26,616 bases of DNA from CAZKTO01 sp964555685 (GCA_964555685.1 CAZKTO010000039.1:1-26616); one strand, 5' to 3'; shown: positions 1-7,847, counted from the stretch's first letter. Translations and numbers: made by a program. Notes: generated from the sequence alone by a model not told the origin.

Positions 1-40
1 CCCAGACCCTTCGGCCTTGCAGGCCTCAGGGTGACGGGTG
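1..40. repeat. Terminal interspersed repeat, left copy
   Basis: The window opens with CCCAGACCCTTCGGCC, a short variable loop, GGCCTCAGGGTGACGG. A closely similar element lies in the opposite orientation at 26562-26616, the other end of the window. It belongs to the broad CCTTCG...CTCAGGGTGAC class seen at several intergenic sites here. The rest of 41-137 shows no gene. Confidence 0.6.
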
Positions 41-137
41 TTTCGCCTTGCGGCCGATTTCGGGATAACTTGGTCTTTGTGGTCGCGCTGGCTTCGTTTT
101 GAGCCGGCGGCGGCATCCCACCCGCGCCCCTGCCTGT

Positions 138-1103
138 CTATGCGCCCGTCTTTCTCCCTGTGATCTGCTCTTTGGGGAGGTAGTCTGGGAGCCTGGTCTT
201 GGCGTCGAGGTAGGCCGTGTTGACCTGCGCGACCGTCAGGCCCGTTGCGGCGGTCAGGTCCGCATGCTCCGGGAGGGCCCCGACGAGCCACGCGCCCTCC
301 AGGTGGGCCGCGACGAGCAGCGCGCCCTCCAGATGGGCCCTGAAGAGCAGCGCGCCCTCCAGATGGGCCCTGAAGAGCGACGCGCGCTCCAGGTGGGCCC
401 TGCCGAGCCGCGCGTCCTCCAGGTGGGCCTCGTCGAGCAGCGCGCGCTCCAGGTGCGCGCTCCCCAAGTCCGCGCCTCTCAGGTCCACGTTCTGGAGATT
501 CAGCCGGCGCTGCTCCTCCCGCTCCCTGTGCTCCTCTTTGCGCCGGCCGATGACGGTGAGAACCGCCTGGATGTCGGTCGTGGGCTTTGGGTCTTTCTTC
601 GGAGGCGCATCATCCTTCCAGGGCGAGCGCTCGCGGACGTAGGCCGTCAGAATCTCCATGACCGGCCAGTGGTCGCGCTCGGAGTCGCGGGCGATGCGCT
701 CCAGGGCGTAGATGGCCCCCAGGCGCACCTCCAGCTCCTTTCTCCCAAGCTGCTCGATGGCGCGGGTGAAGCGCTCGGTGATCTGGCCCTCCTGGGCCAC
801 CCGGACGTTGCTCTCTGCCGCCGCCGCGGTCTGCTCGGCGGCGGCGACGCGGCGCCAGGTGAACCAGACGCCCAGCAGGGCCACCACTCCGGCAATGACA
901 AAAAAGTAGAGCGTCCAGAAGTCCTCGCGCTGCTCGAACCTGGTGGGGGCGTTCGGCGCTGTGCTGACGGCCCCGGGGTCGAGTTGCCAGTCGAGGAGGG
1001 CCCAGAGGCCGTAGGCGGCAGCGGCCGCAAAAAGCAGGACGGCGGCGGTGCGAGCCAGAGTCCAGGCCCGCCTGGCCGCCTTCGTAAGCGCTTGGGCCTT
1101 CAT
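138..1103 (-). CDS. Pentapeptide-repeat membrane-anchored protein
   Basis: A 321-residue protein of unknown specific role. Two hydrophobic segments lie near the N-terminus (about residues 17-40 and 67-85), followed by a charged, probably coiled region. The stretch ERFTRAIEQLG...VRLGAIYALERIA (about 110-140) is commonly found ahead of pentapeptide repeats. The C-terminal third (about 205-295) is made of A(D/H)LxxA/RL pentapeptides such as LRGAD, AHLEG and ALLFR, which should form a right-handed quadrilateral beta-helix. The likely topology is membrane-anchored with a cytoplasmic repeat domain. The start is ATG at 1103, preceded by a weak GGGGAC. The repeats are unusually uniform, with His often replacing Asp in the A(D/N)LXX consensus, and the DNA repeats with a strict 30-base period. 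It stands alone downstream of galU, separated by palindromic repeats. The family call is firm; the function is unknown. Confidence 0.85.
   Translation of the reverse strand: MKAQALTKAARRAWTLARTAAVLLFAAAAAYGLWALLDWQLDPGAVSTAPNAPTRFEQREDFWTLYFFVIAGVVALLGVWFTWRRVAAAEQTAAAAESNVRVAQEGQITERFTRAIEQLGRKELEVRLGAIYALERIARDSERDHWPVMEILTAYVRERSPWKDDAPPKKDPKPTTDIQAVLTVIGRRKEEHREREEQRRLNLQNVDLRGADLGSAHLERALLDEAHLEDARLGRAHLERASLFRAHLEGALLFRAHLEGALLVAAHLEGAWLVGALPEHADLTAATGLTVAQVNTAYLDAKTRLPDYLPKEQITGRKTGA
271..480 (-). repeat. 30-bp tandem repeat inside the pentapeptide gene
   Basis: Seven consecutive 30-base units lie in exact phase (271-300, 301-330, 331-360, 361-390, 391-420, 421-450, 451-480). Most units start with AGGTGGGCC or AGATGGGCC. 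Units 331-360 and 361-390 are nearly identical. Each unit encodes ten residues, i.e. two pentapeptides. The near identity at the DNA level indicates recent unit duplication, so copy number may vary between strains. Confidence 0.9.
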
Positions 1104-1159
1104 CGCTGTCCCCGTTTCGTCCCCTTCGAGCCTTTGAGTCTTTGGGGTTGCTAGCCCTA

Positions 1160-1240
1160 ACCCCCTAGCCCCCTTCCCTAAAGAGGAAGGGGGTATCGTC
1201 CCTCTCCATTCAGGAGAGGGACAGGAGGGAGAGGGCTAGA
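1160..1240. repeat. Two adjacent palindromic hairpin repeats
   Basis: Hairpin one: CCCCCTTCC (1169-1177) pairs with GGAAGGGGG (1185-1193). Hairpin two: TCCCTCTCC (1199-1207) pairs with GGAGAGGGA (1213-1221). GCCCTAACCCCCTAG before and GGGAGAGGGCTAG after give a larger imperfect symmetry. They fill the spacer between galU and the pentapeptide gene. They belong to the CCCTCTCC/GGAGAGGG family also found at 2249, 12294 (inside luxC) and 25213. They might stop transcription from galU, but no T-run follows. Confidence 0.7.
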
Positions 1241-1271
1241 ACGCCAGGTCGTTTAGGAACTTATGCATTTA

Positions 1272-2138
1272 TCAGTATTTCAGTTGCTCGCGGAGCCAGC
1301 GCCGGAGCTCCTGCTCCATGTCGGGGCGCTTGAGCGCCATCCGCACCGAGGCCTTGAGCAGCCCCAGCGGCGTCCCGGCGTCCAGCAGCTCCCCCTCGAG
1401 CTCCAGGGCGTAGACCGCCTCGTGCGCCAGCAGCCCGGCGATGCCGTCGGTGAGCTGGATCTCGCCGATGGCGCCGGGCCGCACGCGCTCGAGCTCGGCG
1501 AAGAGCCGTGGCGTCAGGATGTAGCGCCCGATGATGGCGAGGTCTGACGGCGCGTCCCCGGGCCTCGGCTTCTCGACGAGCCGCCGCACGCGGTAGGTCC
1601 GGGGGCCCGCCGCCTCGCCATCGATGACGCCGTAGCGGCCCACCTGCTCCCTGGGCACCCGCAGCACGGCGACGACGCTGGCCCCCGTGCGCTCGTGCAC
1701 ATCGAGGAGCTGGCGTATCGCCGGCGTGGGCGCGTCGATGACGTCGTCGGGGAGGAGGACGGCGAAGGGCTCGCCGCCCACGGCATCCTTCGCCATGAGG
1801 ACGGCGTGCCCCAGGCCAAGCTGCTCGGGCTGGATGACGGGCCGGATGGCGACCATGCCGCTCAACGCCCGCACCTGCCGGAGCCGCTGGGCGTCGCCCG
1901 TTCGCTCCAGGAAGCGCTCGAGATCGGGCGCGGGCTGGAAGTAGCCCTCGATGGCCTCCTTGCCCGCGGAGGTCACGAGGACGATCTCCCGGATGCCGGC
2001 GGCGGCGGCCTCCTCGATGGTGTACTGGATGACCGGCCGGTCGATGAGAGGCAGGAGCTCCTTGGGAACGGCCTTGCTGGCCGGGAGGAAGCGGGTCCCC
2101 CAGCCCGCGGCGGGGACCACGCCTTTGCGGATGGGCAC
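1272..2138 (-). CDS. galU: UTP--glucose-1-phosphate uridylyltransferase
   Basis: Makes UDP-glucose from UTP and glucose-1-phosphate in the cytoplasm, supplying glycosyl donors for envelope polysaccharides and glycolipids. The nucleotidyltransferase signature AAGWGTRFLPASKAVPKE is at residues 10-27. QLGLGHAVLMAKDA, LLPDDV (128-133), RRLVEKPRPGD, IIGRYIL and IGEIQLTDGI follow in the order expected for GalU. At 288 residues it has the usual family length. The start is GTG at 2138, with AGGA seven bases upstream and a perfect TATAAT at 2175-2170. The ADP/dTDP-sugar pyrophosphorylases are less likely given the WGTRFLP and QLTDGI motifs. No sugar-modifying genes are adjacent. Confidence 0.95.
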   Translation of the reverse strand: MPIRKGVVPAAGWGTRFLPASKAVPKELLPLIDRPVIQYTIEEAAAAGIREIVLVTSAGKEAIEGYFQPAPDLERFLERTGDAQRLRQVRALSGMVAIRPVIQPEQLGLGHAVLMAKDAVGGEPFAVLLPDDVIDAPTPAIRQLLDVHERTGASVVAVLRVPREQVGRYGVIDGEAAGPRTYRVRRLVEKPRPGDAPSDLAIIGRYILTPRLFAELERVRPGAIGEIQLTDGIAGLLAHEAVYALELEGELLDAGTPLGLLKASVRMALKRPDMEQELRRWLREQLKY

Positions 2139-2473
2139 GTCTGCGTCCTGGCGGAAGATGAGCGGGGCGATTATAGCAGGTGAGGGGTCCGCAGATTAGC
2201 GGATGCTGCCACCCTCTCCCCCCTTCGGCAGGCTCAGGGCGGCGCCTGCCCCCTCTCCGGATCGGAGAGGGGGTGGCCCCTTCGGCTGACCGCCACGCTT
2301 CGCTCGCGGCTTCGGCTCAGGACAGGCTCCGGCCGGGGGTGAGGGCAGCACCCCGCCAGCCCGTAACCCGTCAGGGCGCTTTTTGAGATAGTTTCTTAGC
2401 GCATGGTAACCCCACCACCCCAGATTCCTCGTCGTCCCGATAGCATCGGGACTCCTCGGAATGACATTTCGCG
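2139..2473. repeat. Composite repeat-filled intergenic region
   Basis: These 335 bases carry no gene. They hold, in order: the galU promoter; a CCTTCGGCAGGCTCAGG element (2222-2238); a hairpin with arms CCCCCTCTCCG (2249-2259) and CGGAGAGGGGG (2263-2273); the CGCCACGCTTCGCTCGCGGC element (2291-2310) running into TTCGGCTCAGGACAGGCTC; and a hairpin with arms GTCCCGAT (2434-2441) and ATCGGGAC (2445-2452) ending AATGACA. CTGCCACCCTCTCC near 2205 and GGGGGTGAGGGCAG near 2335 give the first block an overall imperfect inverted symmetry. Confidence 0.75.
2170..2175 (-). promoter_or_regulatory. Putative -10 box for galU
   Basis: On the minus strand TATAAT occurs 31 bases before the GTG start of galU. 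No convincing -35 hexamer is visible at 16-18 bases. The same TATAAT-to-start spacing class occurs upstream of rph and apt, which strengthens the call. Confidence 0.5.
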
Positions 2474-3562
2474 TTAGCGGGTGCGGGAGGCTGGATCATC
2501 CCGCGGCTCGCCCCGACGCGTCGGGGCGTCCCGAGGCCGCAGACGGGCCCTGACCCAGGGAGCCGCCCAGCGCCGCACCCGCTTCACCCCCGGCACGATG
2601 CCGAAGCTCCAGATGTCCGCGTGGGTGACGATCTGCCTTGTGGTGAGCCCGGTGTAGATGGAGGCGATGAGGGCGCCGATGAGCACCACGACGGCCGAGG
2701 TGTAGAGCCACCCCAGCAGGACCGCCGCGGAGGTCAGGGAGCCGTAGAGCTGATTGACCTCCTCCCGCCCCTCGTTATAGGCGAAGAAGGCCCCCTTGGC
2801 CAGCTCGAAGACGATGGCCGCGATGAGCGCCCCGAAGAGGACGTCCTTGAGGCGGACCGGCCGGTTGGGCAGGAACCGGTACAGGACCGTCAGCGCCAGG
2901 AAGGTGACCAGGAAGGAGCTCACCGAGAGCCAGACGGGCCCGCCGAAGATGGCGGTGGAGTCGCCGAGCGCCTCGCGGCTGGCGTACGAACGCAGGACGG
3001 ACATGGTGACGAGGATGAGCATGAAGATGAGCCCGGCGCCCGCCGTCAGGGCGAGATCGATGATGCGCTCCTTGAGGAAGGGGCGCGGCGTCCAGACGTT
3101 CCAGGCCGTGTTGATCCCCTTTCGCAGCGTGGCGAAGGCCGCCGTCGACGCCCACGCGACGCCGATGAGGGCCAGGGGCCCGATGGTCTCTCGCGCGTCC
3201 ACCGCCGTCCGGACGCTCCGCGCCACCACGTCCTGGGAGACGGGGATGAAGGTGCCGATGATGCGGGTGAGCTGCTCCTCCTCCACGATCCTCTCGGAGG
3301 CGAAGACGTCGAAGGCGAGGAGCATGAGGAACGAGAGGGGGAAGAGGGAGAAGAACGAGTAGAAGGCGATGGAGGCCGCCATCTGCATGCTGTTGTTGGT
3401 GAGGAACTCCTGGGTGGACCGGGCGCAGAAGATAACGAAGGCCTTGCCACCCCGGCCCAGGTCCTCGGAGCGCCAGCCGGTGCGGTCCAGGCGGCCGGCG
3501 GGCGCCGCCTTGGGTTCGGGCGCTCCCGCGCCGGCGGGTTCGTGTCCTTTCGTCCGCGCCAC
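2474..3562 (-). CDS. YihY/BrkB-family inner membrane protein
   Basis: A 362-residue protein of the YihY/virulence factor BrkB family (Pfam Virul_fac_BrkB), once misnamed ribonuclease BN. The exact function is unknown; some members are proposed transporters. The motif NNSMQMAASIAFYSFFSLFP (about 55-74) is the family hallmark at the first membrane helix. About six hydrophobic helices follow, including LALTAGAGLIFMLILVTMSV, VSSFLVTFLALTVLYRFLP and SAAVLLGWLYTSAVVVLIGA. The start is GTG at 3562 with GGGAG just upstream. The last 30 residues are basic and disordered, and are partly encoded by a perfect palindromic repeat (2509-2528), so the original C-terminus has been extended or replaced. Upstream, 3574-3597 holds a copy of the CCTTCGGCAGACTCAGGACA repeat. 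Confidence 0.88.
   Translation of the reverse strand: MARTKGHEPAGAGAPEPKAAPAGRLDRTGWRSEDLGRGGKAFVIFCARSTQEFLTNNSMQMAASIAFYSFFSLFPLSFLMLLAFDVFASERIVEEEQLTRIIGTFIPVSQDVVARSVRTAVDARETIGPLALIGVAWASTAAFATLRKGINTAWNVWTPRPFLKERIIDLALTAGAGLIFMLILVTMSVLRSYASREALGDSTAIFGGPVWLSVSSFLVTFLALTVLYRFLPNRPVRLKDVLFGALIAAIVFELAKGAFFAYNEGREEVNQLYGSLTSAAVLLGWLYTSAVVVLIGALIASIYTGLTTRQIVTHADIWSFGIVPGVKRVRRWAAPWVRARLRPRDAPTRRGEPRDDPASRTR
2509..2528. repeat. 20-bp perfect palindrome in the yihY-like 3' end
   Basis: CGCCCCGACG followed by its exact reverse complement, lying in the coding sequence for the C-terminal tail. The same CCCCGAC/GTCGGGG element occurs in the CaiB leader (16426-16443), and a degenerate copy lies at the 3' end of luxE (11872-11888). 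Confidence 0.8.
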
Positions 3563-3573
3563 GGTCTCCCACC

Positions 3574-3597
3574 CTTGTCCTGAGTCTGCCGAAGGAC
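3574..3597 (-). repeat. CCTTCG-CTCAGGACA interspersed repeat
   Basis: On the minus strand this reads GTCCTTCGGCAGACTCAGGA, a near copy of the family that recurs at 2222, 6946, 13390, 14191 and 22305. It lies between rph and the yihY-like gene. Confidence 0.65.
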
Positions 3598-3652
3598 CCG
3601 CTCTGTGCCCGCCCGAGGGCGTGTCCGGCGCCCGTCGCGCCCCGCGCTCCCC

Positions 3653-4378
3653 CTACCTCGCGCTCAGCGACCGGACGGCCGCCTGCTGCGTGCGCGTCAG
3701 CTCCTCGATCCCTCGCCTCGCCAGCGCCAGCATCGCGTCCAGCGTCGCCCGGGGGAAGGGCTGGCCCTCGGCCGTCCCTTGCACTTCGACGAAATCGCCG
3801 TCGCCCGTCATGACCACGTTGCAGTCCACGTCGGCGTGCAGGTCCTCCTCATAGCAGAGGTCGAGGAGCGGCTCGCCCAGGACGAGGCCCACGCTAACCG
3901 CCGCGACGGACGTCCGCAGCGGTATCGCCGGGAGCGCGCTCTGCCCGACCAGCCGGTCCATCGCCTGGTAGAGGGCGACGTAGGCCCCGGTGATGGCGGC
4001 CGTCCGCGTCCCGCCGTCGGCCTGGATGACGTCGCAATCGACGGTGAAGGTGCGCTCGCCCAGCGCCTCGAGGTTGGTGACGGCCCGCAGCGACCTCCCG
4101 ATGAGGCGCTGGATCTCGATGGAGCGGCCGTCGCGGCCGTCGCGCTCGCGGGGCCGGCGCGTCAGGGTCGAGCGGGGCAGCATGCCGTACTCGGCCGTCA
4201 CCCAGCCCCGGCGCTCGCCCCGGAGGAAGGCCGGCACCTGGTTCTCGACGCTCACGGCGCAGAGCACGCGCGTCCGGCCCGCCTCGATCATGGCCGAGCC
4301 CTCGGCGAACTCCAGCACGCCGGGGGTGATCCGCACCTCCCGGAGCTGGTCGTTCCGCCGTCCGTCGATGCGCGCCAG
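3653..4378 (-). CDS. rph: Ribonuclease PH, probable CTG start
   Basis: Phosphorolytic 3'-to-5' exoribonuclease that trims tRNA 3' ends using phosphate. FLRGERRGWVTAEYGMLPRS, EIQRLIGRSLRAV and DCDVIQADGGTRTAAITGA (about 114-132, with the phosphate-binding Arg in GGTRT) are diagnostic. The first ATG/GTG in frame is a GTG at 4336, but it would remove the conserved N-terminal RxDGRxxDQLRxV motif. That motif is intact in frame upstream: codons from CTG at 4378 read (M)ARIDGRRNDQLREVRI. AGGAGG sits six bases before this CTG, and an in-frame TAA at 4417-4415 closes the frame further upstream. The CTG start gives 241 residues, the normal family length. A TATAAT (4419-4414) lies 35 bases before the start. 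Confidence 0.9.
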   Translation of the reverse strand: MARIDGRRNDQLREVRITPGVLEFAEGSAMIEAGRTRVLCAVSVENQVPAFLRGERRGWVTAEYGMLPRSTLTRRPRERDGRDGRSIEIQRLIGRSLRAVTNLEALGERTFTVDCDVIQADGGTRTAAITGAYVALYQAMDRLVGQSALPAIPLRTSVAAVSVGLVLGEPLLDLCYEEDLHADVDCNVVMTGDGDFVEVQGTAEGQPFPRATLDAMLALARRGIEELTRTQQAAVRSLSAR

Positions 4379-4384
4379 ATTCCC

Positions 4385-4390
4385 CCTCCT
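4385..4390 (-). promoter_or_regulatory. Shine-Dalgarno supporting the rph CTG start
   Basis: Minus-strand AGGAGG followed by GGGAAT and then CTG. This is the strongest ribosome binding site in the region, and it points to a codon that is not ATG, GTG or TTG. No other start codon lies within reach in the rph frame. Confidence 0.75.
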
Positions 4391-4413
4391 GGGCGACTCC
4401 TGAAATCGCCCCC

Positions 4414-4419
4414 ATTATA
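4414..4419 (-). promoter_or_regulatory. Putative -10 box for rph
   Basis: A perfect minus-strand TATAAT in the 81-base gap between comEC and rph, so rph probably has its own promoter. No good -35 is seen at 17 bases; TTTGCC is farther, at about 22. Confidence 0.5.
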
Positions 4420-4459
4420 CTGCGCGGCGTGTCAGCGGCCGGCAAAGGACGCCCGTTCA

Positions 4460-6937
4460 TCACCGCCCCGTCTTGATCCACAGCCGCTCGCCGTCGGTGC
4501 GCAGCCGCACCTCGCCGTCGCGCCCGGTGTTGAAGAGGAGCGGCTCGGTCACGTAGCGCCGCAGCCGCTCGACCGTCACGGGCGAGGGGTGCCCGAAGCG
4601 GTCCGGGTTGCCCGCGGTGATGACGGCTACGCGGGGGCGCACCGCCTCCAGGAACGGCTCGGTGGACGATGTAGCGCTCCCGTGGTGGGCCACCTTCAAC
4701 ACCAGGCTTTCGAGGCCGGGGCGCTCACGGGCGAGATAGCCTTCCGCCACCGCCTGCACGTCGCTCGCCAGGAGCAGCGAGAACCGGCCGTAGGTGAGCC
4801 GGAGGACTACGGCGTTCTCGTTCTCGTCGGCGGGCGTGCCGCGCAGGGGCGGCTCCGGCGGGTGCTCGACCTCGATGCGCACGTCCCCCAGGACGATGGC
4901 CTGCCCGGCGCGGGCGACCGTGACGGGGACCCCCTTGGTATCGACGGCCCGGCGCCAGGCGGTGTAGATACCCGAGCTCGCGGGCAGGCCCGGCTCCAGC
5001 GCCCGCCGCACGTCGTAGCGGCGCGTCACCTCGGCCAGACCCCCGGCGTGATCCTCGTCCGCGTGCGTCAGCACCACGAGATCGATGCGGCGGGAGGCGA
5101 AGGGTCCGCCTCTAGCGGAGCGGTCCAGGGCCGCGACGATCCTGCGCGGGTCGGGCCCGCCGTCCACCAGGACCGTGTGCCGCGAGGGCGTGCGGACGAG
5201 GATCGCGTCGCCGTGGCCCACGTCGATGAAGGTCACGTCCAGCGTCTTCGATGGCGAGGCGAGGGCCGCCCACCAGACCAGCGCCGCCAGCAGCGCGACG
5301 GCGCACGACGCCGCGCCGAAGGGCGTCAGCCTCGGCGGCCCTATACCGTCGAGAGCGGCCTTGCCAAACCGGGCCGCTCTCAGGAACCAGCTATCCGGCG
5401 CCGGCGGGCGCAGCCGCAGACGCCAGCGGGCCGCAGCCCGGCCCATCGCCCAGACGGCTCCCAGGAGCGCCGCGTAGTAGAGGCCGAGCCACGCCCGGGC
5501 GACCTCGCCCACGCGGACGGAAGCCAGCGGCAGCGCGGCGAAGAGCTGCACGGCCCAGATCATGGCGCTCAGGCTCAGCCACGCGCCCCAGGCGAAGAGC
5601 CAGGCCGCCTCGGACGAGGCCAGGCCGACCAGCGCCGTCAGCGCCGAGAGGGCCAGGGCGGGCAGGAGCGCCGGCAGCGCCAGGGCCGTCGCCGGGACGC
5701 CCACCAGCGAAATCTGGTGAAAGTAGAAGGCCACGACAGGCAAGGTGAAGAGGGTGGCCACCGCCGACATGGCGATACTCAACATGAGATAGCGCACGGC
5801 CAGCGCCGCCCAGTTGCCGCCGGCCGGACGCCCCTGGGCCAGCGCCTCCTGGGCCCGGGGCATCGCGAGCACCATCCCGGCCATGGCCAGGAAGCTGAGC
5901 TGGAAGGAGACCTGCCACAGGTCGCGCGGGGCGAAGGCCGTGATGACCAGGGCCGCGAGGAGCAGCGCCTGGAGCCCGATCTGCTGCCGCCCCAGCGCCA
6001 GCGCCGCGAGGTAGAAGCTCCCCATGATGGCTGCCCGCTCGGCCGAGGGCGGCAGCCCGGCGTTGAGCACGTAGAGCCAGATGACGGCGCCCGTGATGAC
6101 GTACGGGAACGCCCAAGGGCGCCCCAGGAACCGTCGCGCCAGGAGCAGGACCAGGCCCATGAGCACGGCCACGTTCTGACCGGAGATCGCCAGAATGTGG
6201 CTGGTGCCGCTGCGGCGGAAGTCCTCGTTCAGGTCCCGGTCGATATCCGAGCGGATGCCCAGGAGGAGGCCCTGGGCGAGGCCGTTCTGGGGCTCGGGGA
6301 GCGTATCTTCCAGCGCCCGCGAGAGCCGTCCCCGCGCCCGCGCCAGCGCCCGGTCGAGGAGGGGGCCGTGGCCGCTCTCGACCAGCGCGACCCTGGGGAA
6401 CTCCATGACCGACCGAACGCCCTGCTGGGCGAGGTAGGCCGGGAAGTCGAAATCGCTAAAGGAGCGGGGCCGCTCCAGACGCCCGCGCAGCTCCAGGAGG
6501 TCGCCGATGCGGACGTACGGGGGCTCGCGGTCCCGCGCCAGATCGCGGCCGGCCCTTGCCGTCACCAGCGCCCGCCCGGAGACCTCTCGCCGCTGGCCGC
6601 CCGTCTCGATCTCCCGCGCCGTCACCTGGAACCGGGTCGACGTCCTCAGGTCGTCTGGATAGGTGGCGACGACGACGCGCAGGACCACCTGCTCGCCGTG
6701 GTAGGCGGAGAGGGTGCGCTCCGACTCGACGCGCTCGTGCAGCTCGAAGCGCAGCGCGCCAGCGAAGACGCCCGTGAGCAGGAGCGCCGCGAGGAGCGTC
6801 CGCCACCGCCGCCGGAGCAGCACGGCGGCCGCCAGGGCGACAGGGATGCCGGCGATGAGTGCGGCGTCGGGCAGACCGGCCTGGGAGGCGGCGTAAAGCC
6901 CCAGGAGCCAGCCGCCGGCGAGAGCGATGAGCCGCAA
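4460..6937 (-). CDS. comEC: ComEC/Rec2 DNA-uptake channel
   Basis: Inner-membrane channel that imports single-stranded DNA during natural transformation. The 825 residues show the full ComEC layout: hydrophobic N-terminal helices, an OB-like DUF4131 region (about 80-200), the competence domain beginning near GTSHILAISGQNVAVLMG with many membrane helices, and a C-terminal metallo-beta-lactamase domain. That domain has THADEDHAGG (from residue 624) and KVAHHGS (HHGS from about 751), so the metal-binding motif is intact and the domain may be a nuclease. The start is TTG at 6937 with AGGAGG six bases upstream. That AGGAGG is the edge of an interspersed repeat at 6946-6968. comEA lies upstream on the same strand, separated by an unrelated gene. 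Confidence 0.94.
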   Translation of the reverse strand: MRLIALAGGWLLGLYAASQAGLPDAALIAGIPVALAAAVLLRRRWRTLLAALLLTGVFAGALRFELHERVESERTLSAYHGEQVVLRVVVATYPDDLRTSTRFQVTAREIETGGQRREVSGRALVTARAGRDLARDREPPYVRIGDLLELRGRLERPRSFSDFDFPAYLAQQGVRSVMEFPRVALVESGHGPLLDRALARARGRLSRALEDTLPEPQNGLAQGLLLGIRSDIDRDLNEDFRRSGTSHILAISGQNVAVLMGLVLLLARRFLGRPWAFPYVITGAVIWLYVLNAGLPPSAERAAIMGSFYLAALALGRQQIGLQALLLAALVITAFAPRDLWQVSFQLSFLAMAGMVLAMPRAQEALAQGRPAGGNWAALAVRYLMLSIAMSAVATLFTLPVVAFYFHQISLVGVPATALALPALLPALALSALTALVGLASSEAAWLFAWGAWLSLSAMIWAVQLFAALPLASVRVGEVARAWLGLYYAALLGAVWAMGRAAARWRLRLRPPAPDSWFLRAARFGKAALDGIGPPRLTPFGAASCAVALLAALVWWAALASPSKTLDVTFIDVGHGDAILVRTPSRHTVLVDGGPDPRRIVAALDRSARGGPFASRRIDLVVLTHADEDHAGGLAEVTRRYDVRRALEPGLPASSGIYTAWRRAVDTKGVPVTVARAGQAIVLGDVRIEVEHPPEPPLRGTPADENENAVVLRLTYGRFSLLLASDVQAVAEGYLARERPGLESLVLKVAHHGSATSSTEPFLEAVRPRVAVITAGNPDRFGHPSPVTVERLRRYVTEPLLFNTGRDGEVRLRTDGERLWIKTGR

Positions 6938-6945
6938 CCTGACCC

Positions 6946-6968
6946 TCCTTCGACTTCGCTCAGGACAA
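6946..6968 (-). repeat. Interspersed repeat forming the comEC leader
   Basis: The plus strand reads CTTCGACTTCGCTCAGGACA, the same family as 14191 and 22305. Its minus-strand end GTCGAAGGAGG provides the ribosome binding site of comEC, so insertion of the element may have set translation of this gene. Confidence 0.65.
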
Positions 6969-7058
6969 GATCTAACTCCCCTCCGTTAGCGAGGCTCTTG
7001 TAAATGAGCGCGAGACAGGCCTAACGCTACTGGAAAGAAGGTATGAGCCTGGCCACGT

Positions 7059-7847
7059 CTAATTCAGGTACTGCCTCACCATTTCCAACAACGCCGTGTG
7101 TGTCTCCGCGTTCGCCGCTGCGATGATCCCTGTCCCACCCGCGTGCCATGGCTGCCCTCGCAGGTCTGTCATCACACACCCTGCGGCCTGGCAAATGGAG
7201 AGTGCAGCCGCAAAGTGTACGTTGTTTTGCATCTCACCGTCCGTCACGTACGCGGCTCGCCGGCCCACTGCCACCCACGCCAGCGCTAGGGTTGTTGAGA
7301 CCACTCGCGGCCGGAACCGCTCGGCGAACGCCGCATCCCTAACTAGCATGGCTGTGTGAAAGGCGGGCGCGTTCGGCCAGGGCGGGTCGAAATTCAGGTC
7401 TACAAGCCCTGAGGCAGCATTGGGTACGAGAACACGGTCTCGGCCACTCACCCTTCCCAAGGCGACCATGCCGTCAGTCCAGAAGATCTCATCCGCGAAT
7501 GGGTCAGCCACAGCCGCCGCGAGGGCTTTATTTTCTGCCATGAGCGCGACGTTGACGGCCACCACGCGCATGCCAACCGCATAGTTCTGCGTACCGCACA
7601 GAGGGTCGATGAGCCATGTCCGTGCCGTTCTCATTGGCCCACTTCGCCCCGTCTCCTCGCCCAGGATCGCGTCCTCGGGCCGTTCCTGCCTTAGCACCGC
7701 GATCATCGCCTGCTCGGATTCCACGTCCGCGTCGGTCGCGAAGTCGAGTAACCCCTTCTCGACACGACCCATCGCGGTCCCGAATCGGCGACGCACAACT
7801 GCCGCCCCCGCCTCTGCCGCCGAGATCGCTACCTCAACATCGTTCAT
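7059..7847 (-). CDS. Inositol-monophosphatase-like protein, altered active site
   Basis: A 262-residue member of the inositol monophosphatase/FIG superfamily, which normally removes phosphate from inositol phosphates, fructose-1,6-bisphosphate or PAP using Mg2+. DFATDADVESE (about 35-45), GEE (63-65) and WLIDPLCGTQNY (78-89) follow in the right order. The canonical DPxDGT has become DPLCGT, with Cys84 for the second metal-binding Asp. The distal WDxAAG has become VHFAAA (210-215), with His for Asp. Two metal ligands therefore appear lost, and activity may be altered or absent. The start is ATG at 7847 with GAGGGG upstream. Base composition is visibly less GC-rich than in the flanking com genes, which suggests separate acquisition. 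It splits comEA from comEC. Confidence 0.8.
   Translation of the reverse strand: MNDVEVAISAAEAGAAVVRRRFGTAMGRVEKGLLDFATDADVESEQAMIAVLRQERPEDAILGEETGRSGPMRTARTWLIDPLCGTQNYAVGMRVVAVNVALMAENKALAAAVADPFADEIFWTDGMVALGRVSGRDRVLVPNAASGLVDLNFDPPWPNAPAFHTAMLVRDAAFAERFRPRVVSTTLALAWVAVGRRAAYVTDGEMQNNVHFAAALSICQAAGCVMTDLRGQPWHAGGTGIIAAANAETHTALLEMVRQYLN

Noticed and set aside
271..480. Possible CRISPR array because of the 30-base periodicity
   Set aside because: The units are contiguous without spacers, are in frame and encode pentapeptides; no cas genes are present.
2474..3562. Annotation of the membrane protein as ribonuclease BN
   Set aside because: That name was given to the YihY family in error; the sequence is a multi-helix membrane protein with no nuclease motif.
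3605..7003. Plus-strand open frame of 1132 codons opposite comEC and rph
   Set aside because: It is low-complexity (rich in Arg, Gly, Gln, Pro), has no domain, and lies exactly antisense to two well-recognised genes. GC-rich DNA gives such frames by depleting stops.
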